A stretch of 64,000 nt of DNA from CAVRAZ01 sp963719135 (GCA_963719135.1 CAVRAZ010000001.1:962667-1026666); one strand, 5' to 3'. Shown: positions 43,839 to 52,363, counted from the first letter of the stretch. The notes: generated by a model from the letters alone, not told the origin. A program made the numbers and translations.

Positions 43839-46800
43839 ATGCCGGCTCGCTTCGCACTTCCCTGGCTCGTCCCCACCCTGTTCCTTGCCACGACCCTCAC
43901 CGCTCAACAACCGCCCCGGCTCCTGACCAACCCGGACGTGAGCGCCACCCAGATCTGTTTCTCCTTCGCTGGAGACTTGTGGCTGGTGCCGCGCGTGGGT
44001 GGCGACGCGCATCGGCTCACCTCCACGCCCGGCGACGAAGGACGCTGTCGTTTTTCCGCGGACGGCCGCCAGGTGGCCTATACCGCGACGCGCGAAGGGA
44101 ACACCGACGTGTATGTGGTCAGCGTGGACGGTGGCACCCCCACCCGGCTCACCTGGCACCCGGCGCAGGACCTCGCGGTTGACTGGGCGCCCGACGGGAA
44201 AGTGCTCATCGCCTCGCTGCGCGAGGGAGTGATGCCCTACGGGATCCCCTTCCAGTTCTACACCCAGGGAGTGAACGAGCCGGCCGCAGTTCCGGTCCGG
44301 CTTCAGGGCGCCACGGAGGCCGCGTATTCGCCCGATGGCGCCCGGCTCGCGTACACCGAGTTCAACGCGGCCAACGCGATCTGGAAGCGCTATCGCGGCG
44401 GGCGCACCCCGGGAATCTGGATCGCCACGCTCTCGAGCGCGGCGATCGAGAAGGTGCCCCATGCCGGCTCCACCGACGGCTGGCCGATGTGGGTCGGCGA
44501 TACCGTCTTCTTTCTCTCCGATCGCGACGGCCCGGCGACGCTCTACAGCTACAACCTCCGCACCAGGGCGGTCGCGAGGCGGTACGAGAACACCGGGCTC
44601 GACATCAAGTCGGCTCAGGCGGGCCCGGGCGCGATCGTGTTCGAGCAATTCGGGGCGATTCATCTCTACGACCTCGCCACCGGCCGGGCGACGCCGGTGA
44701 ACATCCGCATCGACGGCGAGCTCACCGCGAGTCTGCCCGGCTGGGCGCGGGTCGGCAGCCAGCTCAACGGCGCCGCGCTCTCGCCCACCGGGAAGCGCGC
44801 CGCGTTCGAGGCCCACGGCGAGATCGTCACCGTGCCCGCCGAGAAGGGCGATGCCCGGGACCTGACCAACACGCCGGGCACCATGGAGCGCACCCCGGTC
44901 TGGTCGCCCGACGGCCAGACCCTGGCCTACTTCACCGACGACGGCGGCCAGTATCAGCTCGAGCTGCGGCCCCAGAGCGGCATGGGCACGCCGCGGCGGA
45001 TCTCCCTCGGCGGCGGCGACAACTTCTACTCCGCGCCGCGATGGTCCCCGGACGGGAAGACCATCGCGTACAGCAACTCGCGCGGCGAGATCTGGACCGC
45101 GGACGTGGCCACCGGCCGGTTGACCAAGGTGGACGCCAACCCGTTCGGTCCCTTCGGGAGGGAGGGCCCCCCGCTTTCCTGGTCGAAGGACTCGCGCTGG
45201 ATCGCCTACGAGCGCCAGATCGCCAATCGCCTGCCGGCCATCTTCGTGTTCGACCGGACCACCGGCGCCACCCACCAGATGACGGACGAGATGACCACCG
45301 CGTCGGCGCCGGTGTTCGACGCGGGCGGCAAGTATCTGTTTTTCGTGGCGAGCACCGACGCCGGCCCCGCGAACGATTTCAGCATGACGACGTTCGATCA
45401 CCCGGTCACGTCCAGCCTCTATGCCATCGTGCTCAACCGGAACGACCCGAGCCCGCTGGCCCCGGAGAGTGACGAAGAAGCGGCCAAGCCCGACAGCGGG
45501 GCGGCCAAGCCCAAAGCCGACACCGCGGGGGTGGTGATCGATTTCGCGGGAATCACCCAGCGGACCGTGGCGATGCCGGTGAAGCCCAAGAACTACGTGG
45601 CGCTGGCGGCGGGCAAGGCGGGCCAGGTCTTTCTCGCCGAGGCGCCGATCGTCCCGGTGCCGCTGCAGACCAACGAGTCTCCGGTCACGCTGTACAAGTT
45701 CGACCTCGCCAAGCGGGAAGCGACCGAGCTGCTGGGCAACGTGACTGCCTTCGACGTGTCACGCGACGGGACAAGGCTGCTCTACCAGCAGGGCGATCGA
45801 TGGGCGATTGCCGACCTGACTCAGCCCATGAAGCCGGGGAGCGGCACGCTGGCGACGGCTGGAATTCAGGTGCGGACCGATCCGCGCGCCGAGTGGACCC
45901 AGATGTACCACGAGGCGTTCCGGATGCAGCGGGCCTACTTCTACGATCCGAATTACCATGGCCTCGACCTCGACGCGACTGAGCGCTTCTATGAGCGCTA
46001 TCTCCCCGGCCTCGGCGGGCGCGGCGATCTCGACTACCTCTTCCGGGAAGCGTTCGGCAACCTGACGGTGGGACACCTTTTCGTGAACGGACCGCCGGAG
46101 GGAGGTCCCGGCACGCCGCGGAACGGGGTCCTGGGCGCCGACTATCGCGCCAGCAACGGCCGCTGGCAGTTCGCCAGGATCTACGCCGGCGAGGGCTGGA
46201 ACCCCGACATGGCCGCGCCGCTGACCCAGCCCGGCGTCAACGTGCGGGAAGGCGAGTATCTCCTCGCGGTGAATGGCGCGCCGCTCACCTCGGCGACCAA
46301 CGTGAATGCGGCGCTGGCGGGCGCCGCCGGGAAGCAGGTGGTGTTGCGGGTGGGGCCATCGGCCGACGGCGCCGGGGCCCGGGACGTCGTGGTGGTGCCG
46401 CTCGCCAGCGACGGGATGCTCCGCCACCTGGCGTGGATCGACCACAACCGGCGGGTGGTGGACTCGCTCTCGGGCAACAAGCTGGCCTATCTCTACATCC
46501 CTAACACGGCGAACGAGGGATACACCCGCTTCAACCGCTATTTCTTCGCCCAGCAGGACAAGCAGGGCGCGGTGGTGGACGAGCGGTACAACGGCGGTGG
46601 CAACATCGCCGACTACATGATCTACTACCTCCTCAAGGACGCGCCGTTCAACTACGTCACCCAGCGGTATGGCGAGGACGAGCCGGTACCGGCGGGCGCG
46701 ATCTTCGGTCCCAAGGCGATGATCATCAACGAGTGGGCCGGCTCGGGTGGCGACGAGCTGCCCTGGCTGTTCCGCCGGTTCAAGGTGGGGCCGCTGGTCG

Positions 46801-47105
46801 GCACCCGTACCTGGGGCGGGCTGGTCGGGATCGGCGGCTATCCCGCGCTGATGGACGGTGGCGGGGTCACCGCACCGCGGGTGGCGCTGTGGAGTTACGA
46901 GAGCGCGTACGAGGTGGAGAACCGCGGTGTGGCGCCCGATATCGAAGTAGCGGACGACCCCGCGGCGTGGCGTCAGGGGCGCGACGTGCAGCTCGAGCGC
47001 GCGGTGCGGGCGGTCATGGATTCGTTGGCGCGGCATCCCTACGCAAAGCCGGTGAGGCCGGCATTTCCGACCTGGGCGCGGGGGCACACGCCACAGCGGC
47101 CGTGA
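43839..47105 (+). CDS. Tricorn-type protease homologue (beta-propellers, PDZ, S41 core), exported
   Basis: 1088 aa. Signal peptide MPARFALPWLVPTLFLATTLTAQQ. About residues 30-560 contain TolB/WD-like propeller repeats (RCRFSADGRQVAYT, PVWSPDGQTLAYF, RWSPDGKTIAYS). After a linker come the tricorn core domain 1 (EWTQMYHEAFRMQRAYFYDPN), a PDZ region (VREGEYLLAVNGAPL) and the S41 peptidase with INEWAGSGGDELPW (nucleophile Ser) and ENRGVAPDIEV (Glu). The auxiliary Ser-His of tricorn appears as Gly-His (NLTVGHLFV). It degrades oligopeptides; GAGGAA precedes the ATG. Confidence 0.92.
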   Translation: MPARFALPWLVPTLFLATTLTAQQPPRLLTNPDVSATQICFSFAGDLWLVPRVGGDAHRLTSTPGDEGRCRFSADGRQVAYTATREGNTDVYVVSVDGGTPTRLTWHPAQDLAVDWAPDGKVLIASLREGVMPYGIPFQFYTQGVNEPAAVPVRLQGATEAAYSPDGARLAYTEFNAANAIWKRYRGGRTPGIWIATLSSAAIEKVPHAGSTDGWPMWVGDTVFFLSDRDGPATLYSYNLRTRAVARRYENTGLDIKSAQAGPGAIVFEQFGAIHLYDLATGRATPVNIRIDGELTASLPGWARVGSQLNGAALSPTGKRAAFEAHGEIVTVPAEKGDARDLTNTPGTMERTPVWSPDGQTLAYFTDDGGQYQLELRPQSGMGTPRRISLGGGDNFYSAPRWSPDGKTIAYSNSRGEIWTADVATGRLTKVDANPFGPFGREGPPLSWSKDSRWIAYERQIANRLPAIFVFDRTTGATHQMTDEMTTASAPVFDAGGKYLFFVASTDAGPANDFSMTTFDHPVTSSLYAIVLNRNDPSPLAPESDEEAAKPDSGAAKPKADTAGVVIDFAGITQRTVAMPVKPKNYVALAAGKAGQVFLAEAPIVPVPLQTNESPVTLYKFDLAKREATELLGNVTAFDVSRDGTRLLYQQGDRWAIADLTQPMKPGSGTLATAGIQVRTDPRAEWTQMYHEAFRMQRAYFYDPNYHGLDLDATERFYERYLPGLGGRGDLDYLFREAFGNLTVGHLFVNGPPEGGPGTPRNGVLGADYRASNGRWQFARIYAGEGWNPDMAAPLTQPGVNVREGEYLLAVNGAPLTSATNVNAALAGAAGKQVVLRVGPSADGAGARDVVVVPLASDGMLRHLAWIDHNRRVVDSLSGNKLAYLYIPNTANEGYTRFNRYFFAQQDKQGAVVDERYNGGGNIADYMIYYLLKDAPFNYVTQRYGEDEPVPAGAIFGPKAMIINEWAGSGGDELPWLFRRFKVGPLVGTRTWGGLVGIGGYPALMDGGGVTAPRVALWSYESAYEVENRGVAPDIEVADDPAAWRQGRDVQLERAVRAVMDSLARHPYAKPVRPAFPTWARGHTPQRP

Positions 47106-47168
47106 GGGCCGGAGTGGCTCGCGTTTTTTAGGACTGGCGCATTCACTGCTCCGCAGCATATCTAGGAT

Positions 47169-48219
47169 ATGACTGACCGCCATTCCCCTTCTGCTCCTCA
47201 GCCCAAAGTGTTGCCGAGGCTGAGGGTTGCGATCCGTTCGGCACAGATGAGCCCGCGGACCGAAGCAGCCTATGTAACCTGGGTCCGCCGCTTCATCCGG
47301 TTCCATGGCCTGCGTCACCCGTCCGAGCTGGGCGAAATCGAGGTGTCCGCCTTCTTGAGCGATCTCGCCTCGCGGCAGCGGGTGGCGCCGTCCACCCAGC
47401 AGCAGGCGCTCAGCGCATTGCTCCTCTTCTATCGCGACGTACTGGGCAGGCCGCTCGGTCATCTGGGCCCGGTGCAGCGGGCCCGCGCGCCCCACCGGCT
47501 TGCCGGTTGTGCTGACCCGCGCCGAGGTGCACCGGGTGCTGGAGGAGCTAGAGGGCGTGTACCGGCTGGTGGGGATGCTGCTCTATGGCGCCGGGCTTCG
47601 GCTCCTGGAGGCGGTCACCATGCGGGTCAAGGATGTGGATTTCGGGCGTGGGGAGATCACGGTGCGCCGGGGCAAAGGGGCGAAGGATCGGGTGACCGTG
47701 CTGCCGGAGCGGTTGCGGGGCGCGCTCGCCGCGCATCTCGAGGAGGTCAAGTCGTTGCACGAGCGCGACCTGGGCGAGGGCGCGGGGCGGGTTGCGCTGC
47801 CGTCGGCGCTGGCGCGGAAGTTTCCCAACGCGGCGGCGGAGTGGGCCTGGCAGTGGGTCTTTCCGGCAGTGCGGCGATATAAGGAGCGGGAGACGGGGAT
47901 CATCCGGAGGCATTACCTCCACCCGTCGGCGGTGCAGCGGGCGATGACCAAGGCGGTGCGGGCTTCGGGGATCAGCAAGCGGGCGAGCTGTCACACCATG
48001 CGGCATTCCTTCGCCACCCACCTGCTCGAAGCCGGCTATGATATCCGGACTGTTCAGGAGCTGTTGGGGCATCGGGACGTGAGCACCACGATGATTTACA
48101 CCCACGTGCTGAACCGTGGGGGGCTTGGGGTGCAGAGCCCGGCGGACTTCCTGCCGGACCGGAGTGTTGGCAAGCTCAGGAAGCGGGGCTTTGCCGCGCA
48201 GTCTGATATGACGGACTGA
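47169..48219 (+). pseudogene. intI: Integron integrase IntI, split by one +1 frameshift
   Basis: Frame 1 runs from ATG 47169 to about 47500 (SAM-like domain: MSPRTEAAYVTWVRRFIRFHG, LSDLASRQRVAPSTQQQALSALLL). The rest (47500-48219) is in another frame starting PVVLTRAEV. Removing one base in CGGCTTGCCGG joins them into about 350 aa. Tyrosine-recombinase residues are present: Arg in GAGLRLLEA, Lys in RRGKGAKDRV, HTMRHSF, LGHRDVSTTMIYTHV (Tyr). The integron-specific insert ALARKFPNAAAEWAWQWVFP distinguishes IntI from XerCD. Cassettes lie at its 3' end on the same strand. Mutation or sequence error cannot be told apart here. Confidence 0.92.
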
Positions 48220-48267
48220 TATGGTGGCGGAGGATTGGTGGAGATAGTGCCCGGGCGATAGCTTTGC

Positions 48268-48287
48268 AGCTGAAGTAATGGTTATGT
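48268..48287 (+). other. Degenerate recombination box (attI candidate or attC right-half remnant)
   Basis: CAGCTGAAGTAATGGTTATG lies 50 bp after the integrase stop. CAGCTGAAG matches the L' region of the attC at 49581-49697 and GTTATG the R' box of the attC at 48861-48983. It marks the integrase-proximal border of the array. The 48288-48860 interval that follows contains only unconvincing short ORFs on both strands and no gene I can support. Confidence 0.5.
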
Positions 48288-48860
48288 GGCCACGCCAAGA
48301 AATGAAAAGATGGGGGTTGCCCCACCAGCGCCCCTTCCCTCAACAGCATTTCCCGACAAGTTCCGTTGGCCGGCGGCCCGCCGCGGAGTTCATCGTTCAC
48401 GGAGTCAAAGCCACTGAGCTCCGTTCTCCGGCTAAGAGCGCCACGGCTCGGGCTCCGTGGGTGCGCTGGCCAAGCGTCGACCATCCGCGCGCAGCCGGAT
48501 CCGAGTTCAGGTTTCCAAGGATCCGGCTCTCCGTGAGGCCGTGGCGCGGTGGCCCTGATCGACCTCGGGCCGGCTACCCAGGCTCCACATCTGTCGCTGG
48601 CCGGGCCACGAAGGCGGCGGCCGCCCCAGCCCCGAGCGCGTCCTCCGTCGCCGTTGGGAGCGGCCCTTCAGCTTTCGAGCCTGATCCGTCCCGCCATGGA
48701 ACACTAGGATTTTAGGGCTGACCCGCGGGGCGCAGCCGGAATCGATGGCTGATATGGCGGCGCCCCGCGGCTGGCGCCCAGATCGTTTTCGAGGCAAGTT
48801 CCCCAGGGCGGCAGGCTTGGGCTGGGCATCGTGCCCTGGGCCGCTGTGCTCCCGGCTGCC

Positions 48861-48983
48861 CCATAACACGCATTTGTAGCTGCCCGGGGCGTCAGCGCGG
48901 CACAGCCGCGCAGGGTATTGTTCGCTGCTCGGATCGCGCGGCTGTGCCGCACGCCCCCGCAGCTAAAATGCAGCTCGTTATGC
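48861..48983 (+). other. attC: attC site 1
   Basis: R'' CCATAAC (48861-48867) and R' GTTATGC (48977-48983). L'' GCATTTGTAGCTGC pairs with L' GCAGCTAAAATGC leaving one unpaired G, the extrahelical base that orients attC. A long perfect central stem (GCGGCACAGCCGCGC/GCGCGGCTGTGCCGC) follows. Total 123 bp. Confidence 0.92.
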
Positions 48984-49000
48984 CGCCTGATGCCGACGAG

Positions 49001-49030
49001 TTGGCCGAGGTCCGCTCGCGTGGCTATTGT
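49001..49030 (+). promoter_or_regulatory. Possible promoter of the RelE/ParE cassette
   Basis: TTGGCC, an 18-nt spacer, then TATTGT, 28 bp before the antitoxin ATG. A cassette-borne promoter is usual for toxin-antitoxin cassettes; the match is moderate. Confidence 0.35.
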
Positions 49031-49057
49031 TGATGGAGGCATTTCAAGGCCATTACT

Positions 49058-49279
49058 ATGACGCGAGAGACCCTCGAAGCACAGCTGCTTCGCCTTCCCC
49101 CCGACGAGCGGGCACATCTGGCTCGGGTTCTCATTGAGAGCCTCGATGACCAACCCACGCTTGACCCCGCTTGGCTTGACGAAGCCGAGCGCCGGGCTGC
49201 TGAACTCGCTGCGGGGACCGTTCAGCCCGTTTCGGACGCCACGGCCCTCGCTAGTGCCCGTCGCCGGCTGGCGGGATGA
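49058..49279 (+). CDS. Addiction-module antitoxin (RelB-like putative addiction module component)
   Basis: 73 aa. MTRETLEAQLLRLPPDERAHLARVL and the central LIESLDDQ are typical of the small putative-addiction-module component family that pairs with ParE/RelE toxins. It would neutralise the toxin encoded next and repress the pair. Its TGA overlaps the toxin ATG (ATGA). Complete gene within integron cassette 2. Confidence 0.88.
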   Translation: MTRETLEAQLLRLPPDERAHLARVLIESLDDQPTLDPAWLDEAERRAAELAAGTVQPVSDATALASARRRLAG

Positions 49280-49575
49280 CCGTCGGGTTTCACCCACTCG
49301 CCGCTCAGGAACTGACCGAAGCAGCATTGTTCTATGAAGGCCGGGCCGCAGGTCTTGGAGCGGCGTTTCTCGATGAGGTCGAGAGTCTCCTCACGCTACT
49401 GAAGGGTTATCCTGCTCTTGGCCGACCAAACCCGCAGAATCTTCGTACGATTCCCATGCGCCGGTTTCCGTACACGCTCGTCTACCAGGACTTGACGGAC
49501 CGGCTGTACATTCTCGCGGTGGCTCACCAGCGCCGCCGACCCCAGTATTGGGCAGGCCGGTCTCGTGCTCCATAG
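49276..49575 (+). CDS. RelE/ParE-family toxin
   Basis: 99 aa. FHPLAAQELTEAALFYEGRAAGLGAAFLDEV is split across the two N-terminal helices, then RRFPYTLVYQDLTDRLYILAVAHQRRRPQYW, the C-terminal strand-rich core with Arg/His of ParE toxins. It would attack gyrase or ribosome-bound mRNA. Six bases separate its stop from attC 2, so gene and site form one compact cassette that can stabilise the array. Confidence 0.88.
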   Translation: MTVGFHPLAAQELTEAALFYEGRAAGLGAAFLDEVESLLTLLKGYPALGRPNPQNLRTIPMRRFPYTLVYQDLTDRLYILAVAHQRRRPQYWAGRSRAP

Positions 49576-49580
49576 CGGCG

Positions 49581-49697
49581 GCATAACCCGCCCTTGCAGC
49601 TGCCGAGGCCCTAACGCTTCAGCCGCCGCCGGTAGATCACTGGCTGGGTGGCGGCGGCTGAAGCAGGGCCTCGCAGCTGAAGGGCAGCTCGTTAGGC
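49581..49697 (+). other. attC: attC site 2
   Basis: R'' GCATAAC (49581-49587) and R' GTTAGGC (49691-49697), 117 bp. GCCCTTGCAGCTGC pairs with GCAGCTGAAGGGC leaving one extra G. The centre is GCTTCAGCCGCCGCC/GGCGGCGGCTGAAGC. The left box plus following bases (GCATAACCCGC) equals the chromosome-wide motif described in the findings. Confidence 0.93.
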
Positions 49698-49755
49698 CGC
49701 GTTGGCGATACCAACTGCGAAGTTCTTCCCACAAAGGCGGTCTCAAATCGGCGCG

Positions 49756-50726
49756 GTGCGAACCATCGTCCTCACCCTCCTCGTGGCGTTCACGATGTGC
49801 CGCCGCGCCCCCTCCGAAGTCCCTGCGCAGGACGGGTTTCTCACCAGCTTTGATGGAACTCGCCTGCATTATCAGGTCGCTGGGTCCGGTGCCGACACAC
49901 TCGTCGTTGTGCATGGCGGTCCTGGGGCTGGGGCCAACGCCATCATGCCAGATCTCGCGCCTCTCACAAGCCGCTATGTAGTCATCGCCTATGATCAACG
50001 AGGCGGGGCCGTTCGAACTCCCGAAGGATACGACCCGCCTGACTGCTCAAGCTTTCGTCGATGATCTCGAGGCCGTGCGTGAGCACTTTCACCTTCCTCA
50101 CCTGAACCTAGTGGCCCACTCCTTCGGGGCTGTCCTGGCCGGACAATATGCGACGGTTCATCCGGACCGAATAGCTCGAATCATTCTTCTCTCCGCCACA
50201 GGTCCGAGTGAGACGCAGGCTGCCCAATTCTATCAGCGAGGGCCGAAGGGGCTCGATTCGGTGACTGCCGTTCGCCAATTCATGGCAGCTTCAGTCCCTC
50301 AGACCTGGAGGGAACCGCCACCGATCCCATTTCCGCCTGCCGGACCTTTGAGGATTTGGGAAAGCTAGGTGCGCGGAATCGAGGTGAATTTGCCGGGTGG
50401 GTCGGGAGTTCATGCGATATGCCCATCAAGGCGTTGCGCTACTATTGGCGCTTCACTGCGAGGCTAGGTCCGGCGGCCTTCGACAACTGGGATTTCACAC
50501 ACTCGTTAAGGGACCTCGCTGCTCCTCTACTTGTTGTCAGCGGCGGAAGTGACACCCTTGCCCTGGCTATGGACCGGGCCTGGGCGGCAGCCATGCCGAA
50601 CCGCGCCTTCTTGTCCTGCCAAGCACGAGCCGCGCAGCATATGCTGAGCTCCCGAAACTAACTTTCCAGGCAGTGGATCAATTTCTTGCTGGTGGATGGC
50701 CCCCTGCGGCCATAAGGCCCGAGTAG
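49756..50726 (+). pseudogene. Alpha/beta hydrolase (proline iminopeptidase-like), decayed by three or more frameshifts
   Basis: A GTG at 49756 opens a lipoprotein signal (VRTIVLTLLVAFTMC). Frame 1 contains HGGPGAGAN and YDQRGG; the frame changes near 50010, then LTAQAFVDDLEAVREHF and the nucleophile elbow LVAHSFGAVLAGQ follow. It changes again near 50355 (GKLGARNRGEF, ALRYYWRF, LLVVSGGSDTLA) and once more near 50640, where FQAVDQFLAGGW ends at a stop at 50724-50726. All core hydrolase motifs survive, but no single frame is translatable. It fills cassette 3. Confidence 0.8.
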
Positions 50727-50737
50727 CGCAGTACGCG

Positions 50738-50858
50738 GCCTGACCCGCGCTTGGAGCTGCCCAGCCCCTAACGGCTCCGCCGCCGCGCCGTATATTCCTG
50801 CTGCCAGGATGCGCGGCGGCCTCGCCAGGGCCTGGCAGCTCAACGCAGAGCGTTAGGC
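50738..50858 (+). other. attC: attC site 3
   Basis: R'' GCCTGAC (50738-50744, one mismatch to the usual AAC) and R' GTTAGGC (50852-50858), 121 bp. Arms GCGCTTGGAGCTGCC/GGCAGCTCAACGC carry the extrahelical G; central stem CCGCCGCGC/GCGCGGCGG. Confidence 0.9.
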
Positions 50859-50901
50859 CGCTGTCGGAAGTTCCTCTGTTCACCCATACCTGGATCGAGC
50901 C

Positions 50902-51387
50902 GTGAGACTCCGTGCTGCCGTTCTCGCGATTGTGCTTGGCATCTCACCGTGCACCGGGTTCGCCCAAGGCTCCGCGGCCGATAGCGCTGCCATCCTCCGC
51001 ATGGTGCAACAACGGGCGGAGGCCATCCGGAGCCTCCGTGCCGACTTGCAGCGGCCGAGCTATGCGCCGAACGCGATTTGGATGAATGCATTTGGCATCC
51101 GCCGCACGGGACCGGATTCCATCATAGCCTTTCTCGCGCGGCTGTACGCTAACACTGGGTTTGTGGAGTCGCGACTACTTCGCGAGGCGCCGCCGGAGTT
51201 GATCTTCATCCGATCCGACGTCGCGATCGTGCACGACTTCCAGGAACGGGAGGGGCAACGCTTGGCGGATGGGAGTGTGATCGACCGCCGTACGCACACT
51301 ACGTTTGTGCTCTCGAAGGAGCGCGGGCGCTGGCTTATCCAGTACCAGTACATTGCTGATGAGCGCCCTCGAGCCAGAGCGCGTTGA
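50902..51387 (+). CDS. Exported NTF2/SnoaL-like (DUF4440-type) protein
   Basis: 161 aa from GTG 50902. Signal peptide MRLRAAVLAIVLGISPCTGFAQ; then an NTF2-like cone fold: helix AAILRMVQQRAEAIRS, the strand-rich FIRSDVAIVHDFQE, and the final WLIQYQYIADERP. Small secreted members of this fold have no fixed activity. It occupies cassette 4 in the forward orientation, 43 bp after the attC 3 boundary. Confidence 0.72.
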   Translation: MRLRAAVLAIVLGISPCTGFAQGSAADSAAILRMVQQRAEAIRSLRADLQRPSYAPNAIWMNAFGIRRTGPDSIIAFLARLYANTGFVESRLLREAPPELIFIRSDVAIVHDFQEREGQRLADGSVIDRRTHTTFVLSKERGRWLIQYQYIADERPRARAR

Positions 51388-51465
51388 CAACCGATCTAGC
51401 ACATCCCTGTTTGCCAGCGCATTCGATGTGATGATGGTGCTCGGTACAAACGACCGTGACTTGAG

Positions 51466-51591
51466 GCCTAACCCGCGCTTGGAGCCGCCAGGGCGCTTAC
51501 TGGCGGCAGCCGCCGCGCGGATATATTGAACCGCGGGGATCGCGGCGGCTGCCGCGCAGCGCCCTCGCAGCTCAAGCGCAGGGCGTTATAC
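51466..51591 (+). other. attC: attC site 4
   Basis: R'' GCCTAAC (51466-51472) and R' GTTATAC (51585-51591), 126 bp. GCGCTTGGAGCCGCC region pairs with CAGCTCAAGCGC; central GCGGCAGCCGCCGCG/CGCGGCGGCTGCCGC stem. The left box again reads GCCTAACCCGCGC. Confidence 0.92.
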
Positions 51592-51620
51592 GGCCCGAAC
51601 CTACCCACGTGCCCAGAACA

Positions 51621-51656
51621 TTGCCTTATACAGCCAGATGTAGTATTTATACAGCC
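51621..51656 (+). promoter_or_regulatory. Promoter with two direct operator-like repeats ahead of the VapBC-like pair
   Basis: TTGCCT (51621-51626), 17-nt spacer, TATTTA (51644-51649). TATACAGCC occurs at 51627-51635 and again at 51648-51656, exactly 21 bp apart (two helical turns), bracketing the -10. This is the geometry expected for a dimeric ribbon-helix-helix or AbrB-type antitoxin repressing its own operon. Confidence 0.55.
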
Positions 51657-51676
51657 GTCCCCAGACGGACTCTGGC

Positions 51677-51895
51677 ATGACCACGACCCGCAGGCGCCGG
51701 AAGAACCTCTACATCGATCAGCGTCGCATCGACCGCGTCAAAGCGTTGCTGCATGCTGAGACCGAGACCGAGACCATTGAGCGCGCCCTGGCCTTGGCGG
51801 AGGACTTCACGGCCTTTCAGGCCCAAGTAGACCGCGGCTTGGCGGCGCTGGTGGGCAAGGGCGGGTTCCGCGACCCCTTCAGCTCCCCGGAGTAG
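51677..51895 (+). CDS. VapB-like antitoxin
   Basis: 72 aa. Basic N-terminus MTTTRRRRKNLYIDQRRID then VKALLHAETETETIERALALA, a ribbon-helix-helix-like DNA-binding pattern. The acidic C-terminus (FRDPFSSPE) would wrap the toxin. It ends 7 bp before a PIN-domain gene, the usual vapBC order, and the direct repeats upstream are its likely operator. Confidence 0.82.
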   Translation: MTTTRRRRKNLYIDQRRIDRVKALLHAETETETIERALALAEDFTAFQAQVDRGLAALVGKGGFRDPFSSPE

Positions 51896-51902
51896 CCTTC
51901 CG

Positions 51903-52349
51903 GTGCAGCTCCTGGATTCCAGTGTCTATATCCGTGCCTTCCGTGAGCCAGAGTTCGGCGAGGAGTTCCGAGCCTTTCATCGCGGGGCTCTGCCTACCTT
52001 GGTGCTAAGTGCAGTCGTGGCCTCCGAGGTTCTGATTGGGGCGCTCACGCCAGAACGAGAGCGGGCGTTTCGACGCGGGATCTTGGACCCGTTCCAATCC
52101 AGGCGCCGTCTCCATGTCCCGACCTGGGGTACCTGGGACCGGGCCTCTGCCATCGATCGCCGCATGCGGCGTCGCCCCGCGTTCCATAGCCGGCTTGATC
52201 GGCGGTCCTTCTTCCAGGACATCTTGATTGCCGCTTCCGCCCGGGATCTCGGGGCCACCGTGATCACTCTGAACACGCGCGACTTCGAGGTCATCGCAGA
52301 ATTCATCGACATCACTATCGCAGAACCATGGCCCGATCTGGCCGTATAA
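51903..52349 (+). CDS. PIN-domain toxin (VapC-like RNase)
   Basis: 148 aa from GTG 51903. LLDSSVYIRAF supplies the first acidic residue of the PIN site, SEVLIGAL the second (Glu), and FFQDILIAASARDLGATVITLNTRDF the third and fourth (Asp). The fold is a Mg-dependent RNase toxin. Its stop TAA directly abuts a truncated attC (right half only), so the cassette has lost the left part of its recombination site. Confidence 0.88.
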   Translation: MQLLDSSVYIRAFREPEFGEEFRAFHRGALPTLVLSAVVASEVLIGALTPERERAFRRGILDPFQSRRRLHVPTWGTWDRASAIDRRMRRRPAFHSRLDRRSFFQDILIAASARDLGATVITLNTRDFEVIAEFIDITIAEPWPDLAV

Positions 52350-52363
52350 TGCAGACGTTGGAC
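52347..52363 (+). other. Truncated attC, right half only
   Basis: TAATGCAGACGTTGGAC immediately follows vapC. ATGCAG..GTTGGAC matches the L'-R' end of attC 1 (ATGCAGCTCGTTATGC) and ends in a valid GTTRRRY box. The left arm and stem are missing, so vapBC and the next gene are now locked together. Confidence 0.6.

Noticed and set aside
47106..47135. Terminator after the tricorn-like gene
   Set aside because: A T6 run follows a GGCC-rich region, but the only hairpin is about 5 bp and is separated from the T run by more than 10 nt.
47169..48219. Programmed frameshifting in intI
   Set aside because: The shift site CGGCTTGCCGG is not a recognisable slippery sequence and no stimulatory structure or upstream Shine-Dalgarno is obvious. 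Mutation or error is simpler.
48278..48715. 145-codon ORF in the first integron interval
   Set aside because: Low-complexity Pro/Arg/Ser sequence with no motif; the opposite strand also has open frames of similar length, as expected by chance at this GC.
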